64,000 bases of DNA. Origin: Tateyamaria omphalii (GTDB taxonomy: Bacteria; Pseudomonadota; Alphaproteobacteria; Rhodobacterales; Rhodobacteraceae). The stretch lies in contig NZ_BMWT01000009.1 of the NCBI RefSeq assembly GCF_014651375.1, positions 52,704 to 116,703 of the forward strand, in the 5' to 3' direction. The translations under genes and the position numbers were made by a program. Shown here in pieces: positions 27,341-37,627 of this stretch; within the stretch, counting starts at the first letter, position 1; every line of letters begins with the position of its first letter. The notes below the pieces were generated by a model. That model worked only from the letters and a program-made list of their open reading frames with translations, ran no database searches and was not told the origin of the DNA.

Positions 27341-28860
27341 GCTGTTCCTCCCTCGGAAACGTTGTCTGACGACCCGGCCAAGGCCGGATCTTTCATGTCG
27401 GACGACCCCGCCAAAGCGGGATCGAGAGCGCGCACAGTTTCGATCACAACCCGGTCCGCTCCGCTGGCGAGGGCTGCTTGCTCAGCCGCATCGCGCAGGG
27501 TCTTTGCCGCGGAAATCCGGGTCAGGATGGGGTGCTGGGCCACGATCCGGTCCAGCATGGCCTGGGCATCTTCGTCCCAGGGAAAATCGCGGCGCAGCGT
27601 GGTTGGGGTCGCTTCCGCCGCATCCATATCTGTCCCCAGTGGCAGGATATGGAAAAGAGCGTCAAAGAGGCCATTACAGACCTCCTGAATGACATACGTG
27701 GCCCCGGCATACCCCATAAAGGGTGTCCCCGTGGCGCGCCGGATCGCGGCACCGGGGAAACTGGCCGGAATGAATGCGGGGCTTGGGCCATGTCCGCCCT
27801 TCAGCTCCGCCAGATACATCTTTTCATTGATGGACCCAAAGACAACGAGCGGGCGCTTCTGGCCCATCCATGCGCGCACTTCCTCGTTGTTGGTTTTCTT
27901 GCCCGCAACGCGCGCCGTCGCGAAAGCACACGGCAGCCCCATGTCGTCCTCAAGGAACAGACGCAGGCCTCTTGCATAGGTCTCGTTCGCCACGACCGCA
28001 AAAGATGCGGTGGCAAAAAAATCCTGCGTGACAGACCGCCACAGGTCCCACACTGGCTTGAGCGTCGAATGCTTTTCGCGCTCGATAAAAGGTTCGGGGT
28101 CGAGGCCCACCAGGTTCCCCAGTGCGCGCAGGAACTTGGTGGTACTCTCGACCCCTATCGGGGCTTGTAGATACGGCTTGGCAAGAAGCTCGCTCAACCC
28201 GCGCCCGAACTCGCGGTACATGCAAATGTTCACATCCGCATTCACCAGATTTCGCATGTCGGCCACATGGGCGCCCAGGGGCATCACCATGTTGACCTCG
28301 CAGCCGATCCCTTCGACCAGCCTGCGGATCTCGGCCAGATCGGATGGCATGTTGAACGTGCCATACATCGGGCCGAGGATGTTGACGCGAGGACGCGCAC
28401 ATTCCTCGCGTTTCTTCTCGGGCGGCATCCGACCCTTGGTCATACCGAATTCGGTAAAGATCCAGGTCATCGCCCGATCCGCCGCTTCCCACTGATCCTC
28501 ATCAATGGTGCGCGGCAGGAATCTCTGAATATTCGTGCCTTGGGGGGTGACACCCCCGCCGATCATCTCGGCAATGGAACCGGTCACAACGACGGCAGGC
28601 AGTGCAGGGTCCAACGTGCCCCAGGCCCGCTTCATGGCACCCTCGGTGCCGTCGCGGCCCAGCTCTTCCTCGCCCAGACCAGTGGTCACGATGGGCAATT
28701 CATGCGGTGGCAGCGCGTCGGTGTAGTGCAGGACGGACGTCACCGGCAGGTTCTCGCAACCTACAGGGCCGTCAATCACACATTGCAGGCCTTTCACGGC
28801 GCAGAACGCGTAAACCGCACCCCAATATCCACCGGCCCTGTCGTGATCCATGATCAGCAT
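27337..28860 (-). CDS. bchZ: Chlorophyllide a reductase subunit Z
   Basis: A 507-residue nitrogenase-like catalytic subunit of chlorophyllide a oxidoreductase, which reduces ring B to give 3-vinyl-bacteriochlorophyllide. [21 protein letters not shown] and [15 protein letters not shown] hold the Cys residues of the Fe-S site. The last about 30 residues contain an 11-residue tandem repeat ([11 protein letters not shown], then [11 protein letters not shown]), encoded by a duplicated palindromic DNA element, an odd addition to the family C-terminus. It overlaps pufQ by four bases. An unusual 208-base spacer precedes it. Confidence 0.97.
   Translation of the reverse strand: MLIMDHDRAGGYWGAVYAFCAVKGLQCVIDGPVGCENLPVTSVLHYTDALPPHELPIVTTGLGEEELGRDGTEGAMKRAWGTLDPALPAVVVTGSIAEMIGGGVTPQGTNIQRFLPRTIDEDQWEAADRAMTWIFTEFGMTKGRMPPEKKREECARPRVNILGPMYGTFNMPSDLAEIRRLVEGIGCEVNMVMPLGAHVADMRNLVNADVNICMYREFGRGLSELLAKPYLQAPIGVESTTKFLRALGNLVGLDPEPFIEREKHSTLKPVWDLWRSVTQDFFATASFAVVANETYARGLRLFLEDDMGLPCAFATARVAGKKTNNEEVRAWMGQKRPLVVFGSINEKMYLAELKGGHGPSPAFIPASFPGAAIRRATGTPFMGYAGATYVIQEVCNGLFDALFHILPLGTDMDAAEATPTTLRRDFPWDEDAQAMLDRIVAQHPILTRISAAKTLRDAAEQAALASGADRVVIETVRALDPALAGSSDMKDPALAGSSDNVSEGGTA
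27368..27423. repeat. Two tandem palindromic units inside the bchZ 3' end
   Basis: Two 23-base units with GACGACCC at one end and GGATC at the other (27368-27390 and 27401-27423), 33 bases apart start to start, so in frame. The first contains CCGGCCAAGGCCGG, the second CCCGCCAAAGCGGG. They look like REP-type elements taken into the coding region. Confidence 0.75.
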
Positions 28861-29068
28861 GGGGCACCTCCAGACAGCTGAACTGTCATGCCCGACTTCA
28901 GGCCGGGCCGCGCCCGACCCTCCCCCCGGGAGGGCGCATTGGTGACGTCTCGCTCCGAACCCGTGACCTGCGCGCATCCGGCGTATTGCATCACTGAAGC
29001 GTGGCAAGCACCCACCCAGGCTCGGGCGCGTCCCTTCGCGCTCATGTGGATATGAGTGCCCATATCCA
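28861..29068. other. Unusual 208-base spacer between bchY and bchZ
   Basis: bchY and bchZ usually overlap or nearly touch. Here the spacer holds several inverted repeats, among them CCCTCCCCCCGGGAGGG (28917-28933) and GATATG/CATATC (29049-29066), but no gene. bchZ has a ribosome site (GGAGGTGCCCC) at its end. Confidence 0.6.
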
Positions 29069-30637
29069 TCAAATCATCTCCGCCGCCTTAGCGGCCTTGG
29101 CTTGACGTTCCAGCTTCTTCAGATTCTGCGCCCGGAAATCAGGCCGCGTATTCGGCGCACCTTCCCAGACACCAGCCGTATCGCCCTTGCCCACACCTTC
29201 AAAGAAGGCCTTCATGTGATCCATGCGCCCCTTGTTGGCGATGGCAGCATTGATGACTTCAGCCAGCGATCCAGCCCCGGCCACACCCATCAGGGGCCGC
29301 GCCGAAATCAGGTTGGTGAAGTAGAGCCCGGGGATTCCCTGCTCCTTGGCCTTCTGCACAACAGGCGTCGTGCCAATGGCGAGGTCCGGCTGCACCGCTT
29401 CCATAGCGGCACAATCATCTTCCAGCGACGCGCGGAATTTGACCTTCACGCCCTTGGCTTCCAGCCACGTCTGATCTTCAGCATTCCAAGGCGTCCGCGG
29501 ACAGGCCGTGCCCACATAAGGCACCTCCGCCCCGCTCTCGATCAGCAGACGGGCGACCAGCAACTCGGAACCTTCATAGCCCGACAACGTGATGGTTCCC
29601 TTGATCGGCGTCGCAGCCAAGGCACCAGAAATCGCCGGAAGGACAGCGTTCTGCGCCTCGGCCACTTGGTCAGAGCTACAGCCATAGGCAGCACCGATAT
29701 TCTTCAACCAGGCGGCGGTGCCATCACGCCCCACGGGGGCCGAGCCAACAACCGGCCGGCCAGCCGCCTGAAACTCGCGCACAGCAGCCGTGTAAAACGG
29801 ATGCACCGCCGCCACGACCGCACTGTCGAGCGCAGCATAAAGCTCCCGCCACTCACGGCACGGCACCACCGGCCCTGCAGCCAGCCCCAAAGGCGCCAGC
29901 ATTTGCCCGATCATCATGGGATCGGCCGGGAACATCTCTCCCAGCAGCGCCACGGTCGGGCGATCAGATTTCCCACCCACGGGCGCAGCCACCGGCCCGG
30001 CCTCCACTTCGGCGCGGGCGTATTTCAACATCGCCCCAGCCAGAACATCCTTGGCCTCTGCATGGGTCGGAATGCCAAATCCGGGCACGTCGATCCCGAC
30101 GATCCGAACCCCATTGATCTCGTCCGGCAACAGCCGCAACGGCACGCCAGATGCAGTCGGGACACACAGGTTCGTCACGACAATCGCGTCGTATTTATCG
30201 GGGTCGGCCAGATCGTGGACAGACTCGCGAATGTCCTCGAACAGTTTACCGGTCACCAGCGTTTCGGAATTGAAAGGCACATAACCAACAGACCGCCGCG
30301 CCCCGTAGAAATGGGACACAAAGGTCAGGCCATAAACACAGCAGGCCGAGCCGGACAAAACAGTCGCCACGCGGCGCATCCGCAGACCCACACGCAACGA
30401 CCCGAATGCCGGGCACATGCTTTGCGGTTTGTCATGGGGCCCTTGCGGATAGTCAGCGGCAAACTTGTCCAACATCTCGGAGTTGCCCGTCATCCGCGCG
30501 GCCTTTTCCATCTCGGACCCTGAATGACAGCCCAGACCATCCACAGGCGCCTCCACCACAGGCATCTCTGCCTCCCGCGGGTGGCCCTTGGTCACCTCCA
30601 CTGCGTCAGCGGTGTCATATGTGACCTTGGTGCTCAT
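29069..30637 (-). CDS. bchY: Chlorophyllide a reductase subunit Y
   Basis: A 522-residue NifD-like subunit; with BchZ it forms the heterotetramer that receives electrons from Bch[40 protein letters not shown] and [21 protein letters not shown] are typical, with cysteines placed for the bridging Fe-S cluster. The start overlaps the bchX stop by four bases. Slightly long at the N-terminus, which is usual for the family. Confidence 0.97.
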   Translation of the reverse strand: MSTKVTYDTADAVEVTKGHPREAEMPVVEAPVDGLGCHSGSEMEKAARMTGNSEMLDKFAADYPQGPHDKPQSMCPAFGSLRVGLRMRRVATVLSGSACCVYGLTFVSHFYGARRSVGYVPFNSETLVTGKLFEDIRESVHDLADPDKYDAIVVTNLCVPTASGVPLRLLPDEINGVRIVGIDVPGFGIPTHAEAKDVLAGAMLKYARAEVEAGPVAAPVGGKSDRPTVALLGEMFPADPMMIGQMLAPLGLAAGPVVPCREWRELYAALDSAVVAAVHPFYTAAVREFQAAGRPVVGSAPVGRDGTAAWLKNIGAAYGCSSDQVAEAQNAVLPAISGALAATPIKGTITLSGYEGSELLVARLLIESGAEVPYVGTACPRTPWNAEDQTWLEAKGVKVKFRASLEDDCAAMEAVQPDLAIGTTPVVQKAKEQGIPGLYFTNLISARPLMGVAGAGSLAEVINAAIANKGRMDHMKAFFEGVGKGDTAGVWEGAPNTRPDFRAQNLKKLERQAKAAKAAEMI

Positions 30638-31635
30638 GCGTCGTCATACACCACTTCAAGGGACTCTTTCGGTGCTGCATTCTTGCCGCGCATGTCCATG
30701 TCCGTGGCCGGGATCAATTCAATGCCCGCCCCCGTCTCGGACCCGTCAAAGAGATCAAGCAGCCCATCCTGCGACAAGGGCGCAGGACGCACCGGCGGTG
30801 CGACGGCCACGTTCTCTCCCAATGCGGCAAACAGGGCACCCCATTGGGACGTGTCCGTGCCGACAATCTGATAATTCGCGGATTTCTTGCGCAGATCATC
30901 ATCCTGCGGAATGGACGCCAACACCGGAATGTCCACGGCTTCGGCAAAGGCCTGCGCCTCACCCGACCCGTCATCCTTGTTGATGACCAGCCCGGCCACG
31001 CCCACATTGCCGCCCAGCTTGCGGAAATACTCCACCGCCGAACAGACGTTGTTGGCCACATAAAGCGACTGCAGATCGTTCGACGCGACCAGGATCACTT
31101 TCTGCGCCATGTCCCGCGCGATGGGCAGACCAAAGCCGCCACAGACCACGTCACCCAGGAAATCGAGCAGGACATAGTCAAAGTCCCAATCGTGAAATCC
31201 CAGCTTCTCGAGCAGCTCAAACCCATGGATGATGCCCCGCCCACCACAGCCGCGCCCGACTTCAGGGCCGCCCAGCTCCATGGCAAAGACACCGCCACGC
31301 TTGAAACACACGTCACCTATCTTCACCTCTTCACCCGCCAGTTTCTTGCGGGTCGAGGTTTCGATGATGGTCGGGCACGCCTTGCCGCCAAACAGCAGGC
31401 TGGTGGTGTCCGACTTCGGATCGCAGCCAATCAGCAACACGCGCTTGCCCTGCTCCGCCATCATGTGGCTCAGGTTGGCGAGGGTGAAGGATTTGCCAAT
31501 CCCGCCCTTTCCGTAGATCGCGATGATCTGCGTCTTGGATGTGGGCTCTTCTGCGACGATATCGGCCAGGTCTTCGTGAGCTTCATCGCGCAGACGTTGG
31601 TCGAAATCCTTGAGGTTCGGTACTTCGTCTTTCAC
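30634..31635 (-). CDS. bchX: Chlorophyllide a reductase iron protein subunit X
   Basis: A 333-residue NifH-like ATPase that passes electrons to BchYZ. The P-loop is YGKGGIGKSFT; the cluster-ligating cysteines are in GRGCGGRG and DVVCGGFGLP. No ATG exists at the conserved start; the GTG two bases after the bchC stop (VKDEVPNLKDFDQRLRDEA) was chosen, with GGGAG upstream. Longer in-frame sequence lies inside bchC. Coupled to bchY. Confidence 0.96.
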   Translation of the reverse strand: MKDEVPNLKDFDQRLRDEAHEDLADIVAEEPTSKTQIIAIYGKGGIGKSFTLANLSHMMAEQGKRVLLIGCDPKSDTTSLLFGGKACPTIIETSTRKKLAGEEVKIGDVCFKRGGVFAMELGGPEVGRGCGGRGIIHGFELLEKLGFHDWDFDYVLLDFLGDVVCGGFGLPIARDMAQKVILVASNDLQSLYVANNVCSAVEYFRKLGGNVGVAGLVINKDDGSGEAQAFAEAVDIPVLASIPQDDDLRKKSANYQIVGTDTSQWGALFAALGENVAVAPPVRPAPLSQDGLLDLFDGSETGAGIELIPATDMDMRGKNAAPKESLEVVYDDA

Positions 31636-31637
31636 GA

Positions 31638-32585
31638 TCAGTGCTCCCAATCCAAAATCATCTTCAGGCAGGACGGGTCGGTAAACGCCTGCTCGTAAGC
31701 GCCGCGCGCATCTGCTGCAGGCTTGGTATGTGTGATCAGCCCATTCAGCCGCAGCGCGCCGCACTCGACCAGCGCACGGGTCGCGGCCAAATCTTCGCGG
31801 GTCCATTCGGCGGCCACGCGGAACCGCGCCTCTTTCATGAAAGCGGGTGGAAAGGCGAAAGACAAAGGTGCGGAATAGAACCCGGCCAGCACGATCTCAC
31901 CACCCTTGGCGATGCGACCCACCAGATCGTTCAACAGGTCACCCTGCCCCGACGCATCATAGATCGACCGATAGTCGCGGCGCTTGTCATCATCGGGATG
32001 CAGCACCTCGTACCCCTGCGCACCGTCCCGACGGGCAGGGTCAATCTCCCACACCATCGGCGCAGGCGCGCCCGAGGCGATGGTCAACCGGGCCAGCAAC
32101 CGGCCAAGCACACCATGGCCCACGATCAGGTCCGGCACGGCCTTGTTCATGCCAGCCATTGCGTGACGGGCGGTGGCGGCCAAGGCCAGCAATGCGCCCT
32201 CCGCCCCCAACTTGGGATCAATACGAGTCACACGCTCGCTGTCGGTGACCAGCGTTTTCGCCGCCCCACCAAACAGGCCAAAGGCACCTTCGAAACAATT
32301 CGACCCCGGCACGAACACACGGTCGCCGGCCTTGAACCCGGTCAGCACACCGGCCTCTACCACTTCACCAACAGCCTCGTAGCCCGGCACCAGTGGATAG
32401 CCCATGCCGGGAAACGGGGGCATATCGCCCGACCAGAACAGCTTTTCCGTGCCCGTCGAAATGCCAGAGTGTGTGACTTCGACAACCAGATCACCTGCCC
32501 CAGGCGCCGTCAGCGCCAGCGTGTCGACATCAAGGTCTTTGGGACCTTTCAGTAGGACGGCAGAAGTGTCCAAGGTCATCTCCAT
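31638..32585 (-). CDS. bchC: 3-hydroxyethyl bacteriochlorophyllide a dehydrogenase
   Basis: A 315-residue medium-chain-dehydrogenase-like protein that oxidises the 3-hydroxyethyl group to the acetyl group of bacteriochlorophyll a. [36 protein letters not shown] is strongly diagnostic (quoted in part here). It heads the bchCXYZ-pufQBALMC unit and has two PpsR-type sites in front. Two ATGs two codons apart are possible; the first was taken. Confidence 0.96.
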   Translation of the reverse strand: MEMTLDTSAVLLKGPKDLDVDTLALTAPGAGDLVVEVTHSGISTGTEKLFWSGDMPPFPGMGYPLVPGYEAVGEVVEAGVLTGFKAGDRVFVPGSNCFEGAFGLFGGAAKTLVTDSERVTRIDPKLGAEGALLALAATARHAMAGMNKAVPDLIVGHGVLGRLLARLTIASGAPAPMVWEIDPARRDGAQGYEVLHPDDDKRRDYRSIYDASGQGDLLNDLVGRIAKGGEIVLAGFYSAPLSFAFPPAFMKEARFRVAAEWTREDLAATRALVECGALRLNGLITHTKPAADARGAYEQAFTDPSCLKMILDWEH

Positions 32586-32649
32586 GTTCGGGCGTCGCAA
32601 TTGCCCGGTTTCCTTTGAAAGAGACTCAGGGCGACGCTTTGTCGTTATG

Positions 32650-32667
32650 TGTCATTCTAGTTGGACA
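32650..32667. promoter_or_regulatory. PpsR/CrtJ site 1 upstream of bchC
   Basis: TGTCATTCTAGTTGGACA matches TGT-N12-ACA. It is eight bases from the second site, the spacing for cooperative binding. PpsR/CrtJ represses bch, crt and puc genes under oxygen. Confidence 0.9.
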
Positions 32668-32675
32668 TATCATTG

Positions 32676-32693
32676 TGTCAATTAGATTGGACA
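32676..32693. promoter_or_regulatory. PpsR/CrtJ site 2 upstream of bchC
   Basis: TGTCAATTAGATTGGACA matches TGT-N12-ACA and shares TTGGACA with site 1. Both lie between the crtF stop and the bchC start, so they control the bchC-puf unit. Confidence 0.9.
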
Positions 32694-32705
32694 CTTTCTT
32701 GTGAA

Positions 32706-33821
32706 TCAGACTGGACGCACCGCCGTCACAACGCGGGTGACATAGGGGCGCGCAGGCGTCGGACAGCGCACTTGATCAAAGCCCGCCTCGCTCAAAAGCG
32801 CCCCGATCTCCTCTGCCGACCGGGCACGGCCCGTCTGCATCGCCATCGTGTAAAATGCGAAATACACATCCCCTGCCCTCTCGGGCCGCGCACCGCCGCC
32901 CATCGGTTCGGACACGATCAACCGCCCGCCGGGGGGCAGGACATCATGCACCGATGCCAGCAGGGCGCGCACCGTGTCGTCAGCATGATCATAGAGAACG
33001 CGGATCAGTGAAATCGCATCCGCACCGCCCGGCAAAGCATCCTCACGGAACGACCCCGGCACTATGCGGACCCGTTCCGTCATCCCGGCCGCATCAAACC
33101 GTGCCTGCGCATCGGGCACCACGGGCGGCAGATCGAACAGGGTCATGTTCATTTCACGGTTCGCATGGCCCGCCGCTTCCAGAAAAGCGCCCGTGCCGCC
33201 CCCGATGTCCAACACGTGCTGCACACCCTTCAGCGACACGCTGCGCAACGTGTCCTCGGCCACCAGCCGCTGAGACTGCGCCATCAGGTCAGAATAGATC
33301 GCCGCGTCCCCCGCCGCCACGTCACCGCCAAAGACATAAGGCCAGAACTGGCTCAGCTTGGTTTCGTCCGGCCCGCGCAACAACGCCACCGGATCACGCA
33401 GATCGTCATAGAACGCCTTGTGATGCCGGATCATCGCTTCTAACCCGGGCACGCCCATCAACGCCGCCCCCTTCCGCGCAAGCGCAAACCGTCCACGCTT
33501 CCGCTTGAGGAGCCCAAGCGCCGCCCCGGCTTGGAGCAACACTTGCATCCGCTCCGCAGGCACGTCGCACGCACGCCCCAGCACCTCGGCACTCTGAGCG
33601 CCAGCGCGCAACCTCCGGAACAGGTCCAGTTCGACCAGCGCCATCAGCACCTGACTTTGAACAAAGCCCTGCACCACATCGAACAGCGCCGCGCCATCGG
33701 CGCGCGCCCGGGATCGGGTGAGGGGAAACTTACTGGCCCAGCTTTGAAACCCGGGGCGCGCAACCAACCGGTTCAGCCAGCCGCCACGCCACGCAGGCAG
33801 GTCTTGGGCCTCGCTTGTCAT
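32706..33821 (-). CDS. crtF: Demethylspheroidene O-methyltransferase
   Basis: A 371-residue SAM-dependent O-methyltransferase that methylates the hydroxyl of hydroxyspheroidene to give spheroidene. The C-terminal half has [16 protein letters not shown] (SAM loop) and [15 protein letters not shown]; the N-terminal half is the dimerisation domain. It overlaps crtE by four bases and precedes bchC, the usual crtEF-bchC arrangement. Confidence 0.95.
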   Translation of the reverse strand: MTSEAQDLPAWRGGWLNRLVARPGFQSWASKFPLTRSRARADGAALFDVVQGFVQSQVLMALVELDLFRRLRAGAQSAEVLGRACDVPAERMQVLLQAGAALGLLKRKRGRFALARKGAALMGVPGLEAMIRHHKAFYDDLRDPVALLRGPDETKLSQFWPYVFGGDVAAGDAAIYSDLMAQSQRLVAEDTLRSVSLKGVQHVLDIGGGTGAFLEAAGHANREMNMTLFDLPPVVPDAQARFDAAGMTERVRIVPGSFREDALPGGADAISLIRVLYDHADDTVRALLASVHDVLPPGGRLIVSEPMGGGARPERAGDVYFAFYTMAMQTGRARSAEEIGALLSEAGFDQVRCPTPARPYVTRVVTAVRPV

Positions 33822-34699
33822 TCGCCTGGAACGGTGGTGGGTGACACCACAGGCGTCAGCCGCTCCGCATACATGCGCACCATCTCGGCCAGCTGCGCCT
33901 CACCGGGGCATGACGGGATCGAGGCGATGGCCCCACCCAGAATATCCTTGAGGCGGCTGATCGCCCCCTGCACGCCCAACTGCGCCACCGCATTGGGCCG
34001 CCCATGCAGATCGTCCTGACCCGCAGGCTTGCCCAGCGTCGCCTCGTCATACAGCGCATCGCGCAAATCGTCGGCCACCTGGAACGCCTCGCCAATCCGG
34101 TCACCCAACTCAAACCACGGCTCGGCCTCTTGCCCCGCCGCAATGGCTCCCATCTGCGTGGCAGCGATGAACAGCGCGCCGGTCTTGGCCTGATGGTAAG
34201 CCTTCAGATCGACCTGATCCTCGCTCTCCCATCCCTGACCTGCACAGATACCGCCGGGCATCCCGGTCCGCTGGGCCAGGGTCATGATCAACTGCGCCAC
34301 CCGCTCAGGCGCGTGCCCTGACTGCCGCGCCAATGTCTCAAAGGCCAGCACGATCAGGCTGTCGCCCGCCAGCACGGCAAGCGGTTCGGAATAGGCCTTG
34401 TGCACCGAAGGTTTCCCACGTCGCATATCCGCATCGTCAAAGCACGGCAGATCATCGTGAACGAGAGACGCGCAGTGAATCATCTCCAGCGCTGACGCCG
34501 CCGCGTCTGAAACGGCAGGGCGATCATCGCCGCAGGCCATGGCCACGGACATGAGGATCGTCGGACGAATGCGGGCACCACCGGGGGCCGTGGCATAGTG
34601 CAAGGCGCTCGCCAGTTTGGGCGGCGTGGCACGACCGGCCCCCTGCCCGACCGCCACAGCCTCAGCTATCGCCGTCTCGATCCGCGTGCTCAGGCCCAT
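33818..34699 (-). CDS. crtE: Geranylgeranyl diphosphate synthase
   Basis: A 293-residue polyprenyl synthase that makes the C20 precursor of carotenoids and of the bacteriochlorophyll tail. The first aspartate-rich motif is [16 protein letters not shown], the second [10 protein letters not shown]. The start MGLSTRIE was chosen with GGGAG eight bases upstream. It is divergent from crtD, with two PpsR sites in between. Confidence 0.95.
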   Translation of the reverse strand: MGLSTRIETAIAEAVAVGQGAGRATPPKLASALHYATAPGGARIRPTILMSVAMACGDDRPAVSDAAASALEMIHCASLVHDDLPCFDDADMRRGKPSVHKAYSEPLAVLAGDSLIVLAFETLARQSGHAPERVAQLIMTLAQRTGMPGGICAGQGWESEDQVDLKAYHQAKTGALFIAATQMGAIAAGQEAEPWFELGDRIGEAFQVADDLRDALYDEATLGKPAGQDDLHGRPNAVAQLGVQGAISRLKDILGGAIASIPSCPGEAQLAEMVRMYAERLTPVVSPTTVPGE

Positions 34700-34724
34700 G
34701 CGCGTCGCTCCCTTTCGGTACAAA

Positions 34725-34742
34725 TGTCACTTCAGGCGTACA
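34725..34742. promoter_or_regulatory. PpsR/CrtJ site 1 between crtE and crtD
   Basis: TGTCACTTCAGGCGTACA, TGT-N12-ACA, six bases from the next site in the divergent promoter region. Confidence 0.8.
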
Positions 34743-34748
34743 CCAAAG

Positions 34749-34766
34749 TGTAAATCATACTGGACA
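34749..34766. promoter_or_regulatory. PpsR/CrtJ site 2 between crtE and crtD
   Basis: TGTAAATCATACTGGACA, TGT-N12-ACA. Closest to the bchC sites in sequence (TGGACA end). Expected to repress both crtEF and crtDC. Confidence 0.88.
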
Positions 34767-34797
34767 CATTGCCTGTCACGAGTCAACATTCCACCCC

Positions 34798-36360
34798 ATG
34801 ACCCACGTCACTGCCCCCGCCCCGCAACGCGCCGTGATCATCGGCGCGGGCATCGCCGGCCTTGCCTGCGCTGTGCGGCTGCGGGCCGCCGGGTTCGCGG
34901 TAACACTGCTGGAACGTCACAGCACAGTCGGGGGCAAGATCCGCACCATCCCCTCCCCCGCAGGGCCCATTGATGCAGGGCCCACCGTGCTGACAATGCG
35001 CCATGTCTTTGACGATCTCTTTGAGCAATTGGGCACAAGGCTCGAAGACCACGTGACGCTGATCAAACAGGATGAACTGGCCCGCCACTTCTGGCCGGAC
35101 GGCAGCCAACTCAGCCTATACGCAGACGAAGACCGCACCATCGGCGCCCTCCGGGCCTTCGGCGGAAACGAGGCGGTGGCGGACTTCCTCAAATTCACCA
35201 AACGCACGCGCCAGCTGTTCTCGGCCTTCGACGCACCGATGATGCAGTCGCCGGAACCAAAACTCTCGGCACTCACCAAACACGTGCTGACACAACCGCA
35301 CCTCATCCCGGCCATGGCGCCCCTCTCAACGCTCAAAGGCCTGCTCAAACGCAGCTTCCGCGACCCACGGCTCCGGCAACTCTTTGGCCGTTACGCGACC
35401 TATGTGGGCGGCAGCCCCACCCACGCCCCCGCGATCCTGTCCCTGATCTGGCAGGCCGAGGCAAATGGCGTCTGGGTGGTCAAGGGCGGGATGCACAAGC
35501 TGACACAGGCGCTCTTGCATGTGCTGGACGCAAGCGGCGTCGACACCGTCCTGAACGCGCATGTGGATGGGATCGACATTCAAGATGGACGGGCCATAGC
35601 CATAAACCTGCAGAACGGAACACGCCTGCCCTGCGACGTGCTGGTGCATGCTGGCGACCCCCGCGCATTGGCAACGGGCACACTCGGACCCGACACAGCG
35701 CATATCGCCCCGCAAACGGCCAAGGCCAAGCGCAGCTTTTCCGCCCGCGTCCTCAGCTTCGCGGCCAAACCGCACGGCCCCGACCTCGCCCACCACAACG
35801 TCTTCTTCGCCGAAGATGCCCAGTCCGAATTCAACGACCTCATGGCAGGCCGCGTCCCGGCCCACCCGTCTTTCTACATCTGCGCCCTCGACCGCGGCCA
35901 GGACGGCGACCCACCCCAACTTGAACGGTTCGAGATCATCACAAACGCGCCCGCAACGGGCGACACAAACGAATCGGCAACAGCCGAAGACACCTCGGAG
36001 GACCTCTCCCCATGGCTTCATCAGATCACGCACCAGATGGCGCAGCACGGGATCAGCTTCAGCCCGACCCCGGATACGACAACGATAACGACGCCCCAAG
36101 CGTTCGGGCAGATGTTCCCGGCAAGTCTCGGCGCACTCTACGGCCAGACTCCGCACGGGCTGACAGCGGCGCTCCAACGCCCCACCGCCGGGACGCAAAT
36201 CCCGAACCTCTATCTCGCGGGCGGGGGGACGCACCCGGGGGCCGGTGTGCCCATGGCCACCCTCTCCGCCCGGCACGCGGTCGAGGCGATCTTGAGCGAC
36301 CAAATTTCAACATCGAGGTCGGCCCCAACGGCTACGCGTGGTGGTATGTCGACGGCCTAA
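34798..36360 (+). CDS. crtD: 1-hydroxycarotenoid 3,4-desaturase (methoxyneurosporene dehydrogenase)
   Basis: A 520-residue CrtI-type flavoenzyme acting in the spheroidene branch. AVIIGAGIAGLACAVRLRAAG is the FAD-binding start and NLYLAGGGTHPGAGVPMATLS the C-terminal signature. WQAEANGVWVVKGGMHKLTQ also fits. The tail after ILSDQ (ISTSRSAPTATRGGMSTA) continues into crtC's region in another frame. First of the crtD-crtC pair, reading away from crtE. Confidence 0.95.
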   Translation: MTHVTAPAPQRAVIIGAGIAGLACAVRLRAAGFAVTLLERHSTVGGKIRTIPSPAGPIDAGPTVLTMRHVFDDLFEQLGTRLEDHVTLIKQDELARHFWPDGSQLSLYADEDRTIGALRAFGGNEAVADFLKFTKRTRQLFSAFDAPMMQSPEPKLSALTKHVLTQPHLIPAMAPLSTLKGLLKRSFRDPRLRQLFGRYATYVGGSPTHAPAILSLIWQAEANGVWVVKGGMHKLTQALLHVLDASGVDTVLNAHVDGIDIQDGRAIAINLQNGTRLPCDVLVHAGDPRALATGTLGPDTAHIAPQTAKAKRSFSARVLSFAAKPHGPDLAHHNVFFAEDAQSEFNDLMAGRVPAHPSFYICALDRGQDGDPPQLERFEIITNAPATGDTNESATAEDTSEDLSPWLHQITHQMAQHGISFSPTPDTTTITTPQAFGQMFPASLGALYGQTPHGLTAALQRPTAGTQIPNLYLAGGGTHPGAGVPMATLSARHAVEAILSDQISTSRSAPTATRGGMSTA

Positions 36361-37229
36361 GCGATTGCGGCACCCGCGCGGTGTCGGTGATCGGCTTCAT
36401 CGGCTCGGTCTTCTCGCCCTGGTATCGCTGGTCCGGCCGCAAGAACCCGCAAAACCACGTCTGCATCAACGTCGCCACTTATGGCAAAGGCGGCCGGTTC
36501 ACGATGACAGACCGGGGCGCCTCCGCACTCCGGCAAACAGCGTCACGGTTCGAGGTTGGCCCGTCGATGATGCGGTGGGAAGACGACACGCTGATCATCG
36601 ACATCGACGAAATCTCGTCCCCGCCCCTCATCTCGCGGATCAAGGGCCAGATCCGGGTCATCCCCTCCGCCCTCACAAACGTTGAACTCGCCCTCACGGA
36701 CGACGACAGCCACATCTGGCGCCCCTTCGCCCCACGCAGCCGCATCGAGGTCGACATCGACCGGCCCGGCTGGCAGTGGTCGGGCGAAGGCTATTTCGAC
36801 GCCAATTTCGGAACCCGCGCACTGGAAGAAGACTTCAGCTACTGGACCTGGGGCCGCTACCCAACCGGGGACGGCGCCACCTGCTTCTACGACGCCACGC
36901 GGCTCGACGGCTCGGAACTCGCCGCCGCCTTCCACTTCGGTGAGGATGGCAAGGCGTCCGAAATCCCCCTGCCTCCCAAAGCGCCCATGCGCCGCTCCCT
37001 CTGGGCGGTCAAACGGGAAACGCGTGGCGACGCAGGGGCGCAGGCACGGCAAGTGCAAAACATGCTCGACGCGCCATTCTACTCCCGCTCAGCCGTGGAA
37101 ACCACGCTCAACGGAGAACGCACCAAAGGCGTGCACGAGGCGCTCGATCTCACCCGCTTCCGCTCACCCCTGATCAAGCCGATGCTCGCCGTCCGGGTGC
37201 CCAGACGCAGCAAATGGTCCTTCTCCTGA
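36294..37229 (+). CDS. crtC: Carotenoid 1,2-hydratase (hydroxyneurosporene synthase), start unclear
   Basis: CrtC adds water to the end double bond of neurosporene or spheroidene-type carotenoids. From NFNIEVGPNGYAWWYVDGLSD onward the protein matches the family (VFSPWYRWSGRKNPQNHVCIN, ATYGKGGRFTMTDRG). Conserved sequence begins near the base given, but no ATG, GTG or TTG is in frame there. The only upstream in-frame ATG is at 36012, deep inside crtD in what looks like shadow sequence; the next downstream GTG would cut off YAWWYVDG. A rare start, coupling to crtD, or a base error must explain it. Confidence 0.9.
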   Translation, partial: ERPNFNIEVGPNGYAWWYVDGLSDCGTRAVSVIGFIGSVFSPWYRWSGRKNPQNHVCINVATYGKGGRFTMTDRGASALRQTASRFEVGPSMMRWEDDTLIIDIDEISSPPLISRIKGQIRVIPSALTNVELALTDDDSHIWRPFAPRSRIEVDIDRPGWQWSGEGYFDANFGTRALEEDFSYWTWGRYPTGDGATCFYDATRLDGSELAAAFHFGEDGKASEIPLPPKAPMRRSLWAVKRETRGDAGAQARQVQNMLDAPFYSRSAVETTLNGERTKGVHEALDLTRFRSPLIKPMLAVRVPRRSKWSFS

Positions 37230-37248
37230 TCCATCCGCAACGGCCCTG

Positions 37249-37608
37249 TCACTCGACCGGGTCATTGTTCCTCTTCCACCAATCGCGCATGGCATAGAAG
37301 ACATCCTCCATGTCTTTTGCGAGAGGCGTCGCGCTGTATTCAACACGCGGCGGAACCTCGGGATAGACTTTCCGCGTGATCAACCGGTCGTTTTCAAGCG
37401 CCCTCAACTGGTTGGTCAGCATAGTCTGGCTCACCCCGTCCAAACGCCGCTTCAACGCACCGAACCTCTGGGTCCCATCGAACACCAGTATCTGCAGGAT
37501 GATCAGTTTCCATTTGCCACCAACCAGCGACACGATATCCGGCATCGGACAAGGAAGCTGGCACAGACCCACTGAGGTGGACGGTATTGGTTGGATATCT
37601 TCGCTCAA
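37249..37608 (-). CDS. HxlR-family winged-helix transcriptional regulator
   Basis: A 119-residue regulator. The pattern CPMPDIVSLVGGKWKLIILQ and FGALKRRLDGVSQTMLTNQLR is typical of HxlR proteins, which include redox- and electrophile-responsive members with an N-terminal cysteine; Cys16 and Cys20 are present. It is divergent from a DUF1330-like gene with a clear operator-like palindrome in the gap, so that gene is the probable target. Not a normal member of photosynthesis clusters; it is the left end of a 4.8 kb insertion between crtC and tspO. Confidence 0.9.
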   Translation of the reverse strand: MSEDIQPIPSTSVGLCQLPCPMPDIVSLVGGKWKLIILQILVFDGTQRFGALKRRLDGVSQTMLTNQLRALENDRLITRKVYPEVPPRVEYSATPLAKDMEDVFYAMRDWWKRNNDPVE

Positions 37609-37627
37609 GCTGTTTCTCCTGCTCCAA

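Noticed and set aside
36012..36293. A 94-residue N-terminal extension of CrtC from the ATG at 36012
   Set aside because: It would overlap crtD by 349 bases and reads as Arg/Pro/Asp-rich filler unlike any CrtC.
35326..36303. A 325-codon minus-strand frame across crtD
   Set aside because: Shadow of crtD; no start signal and no recognisable family.
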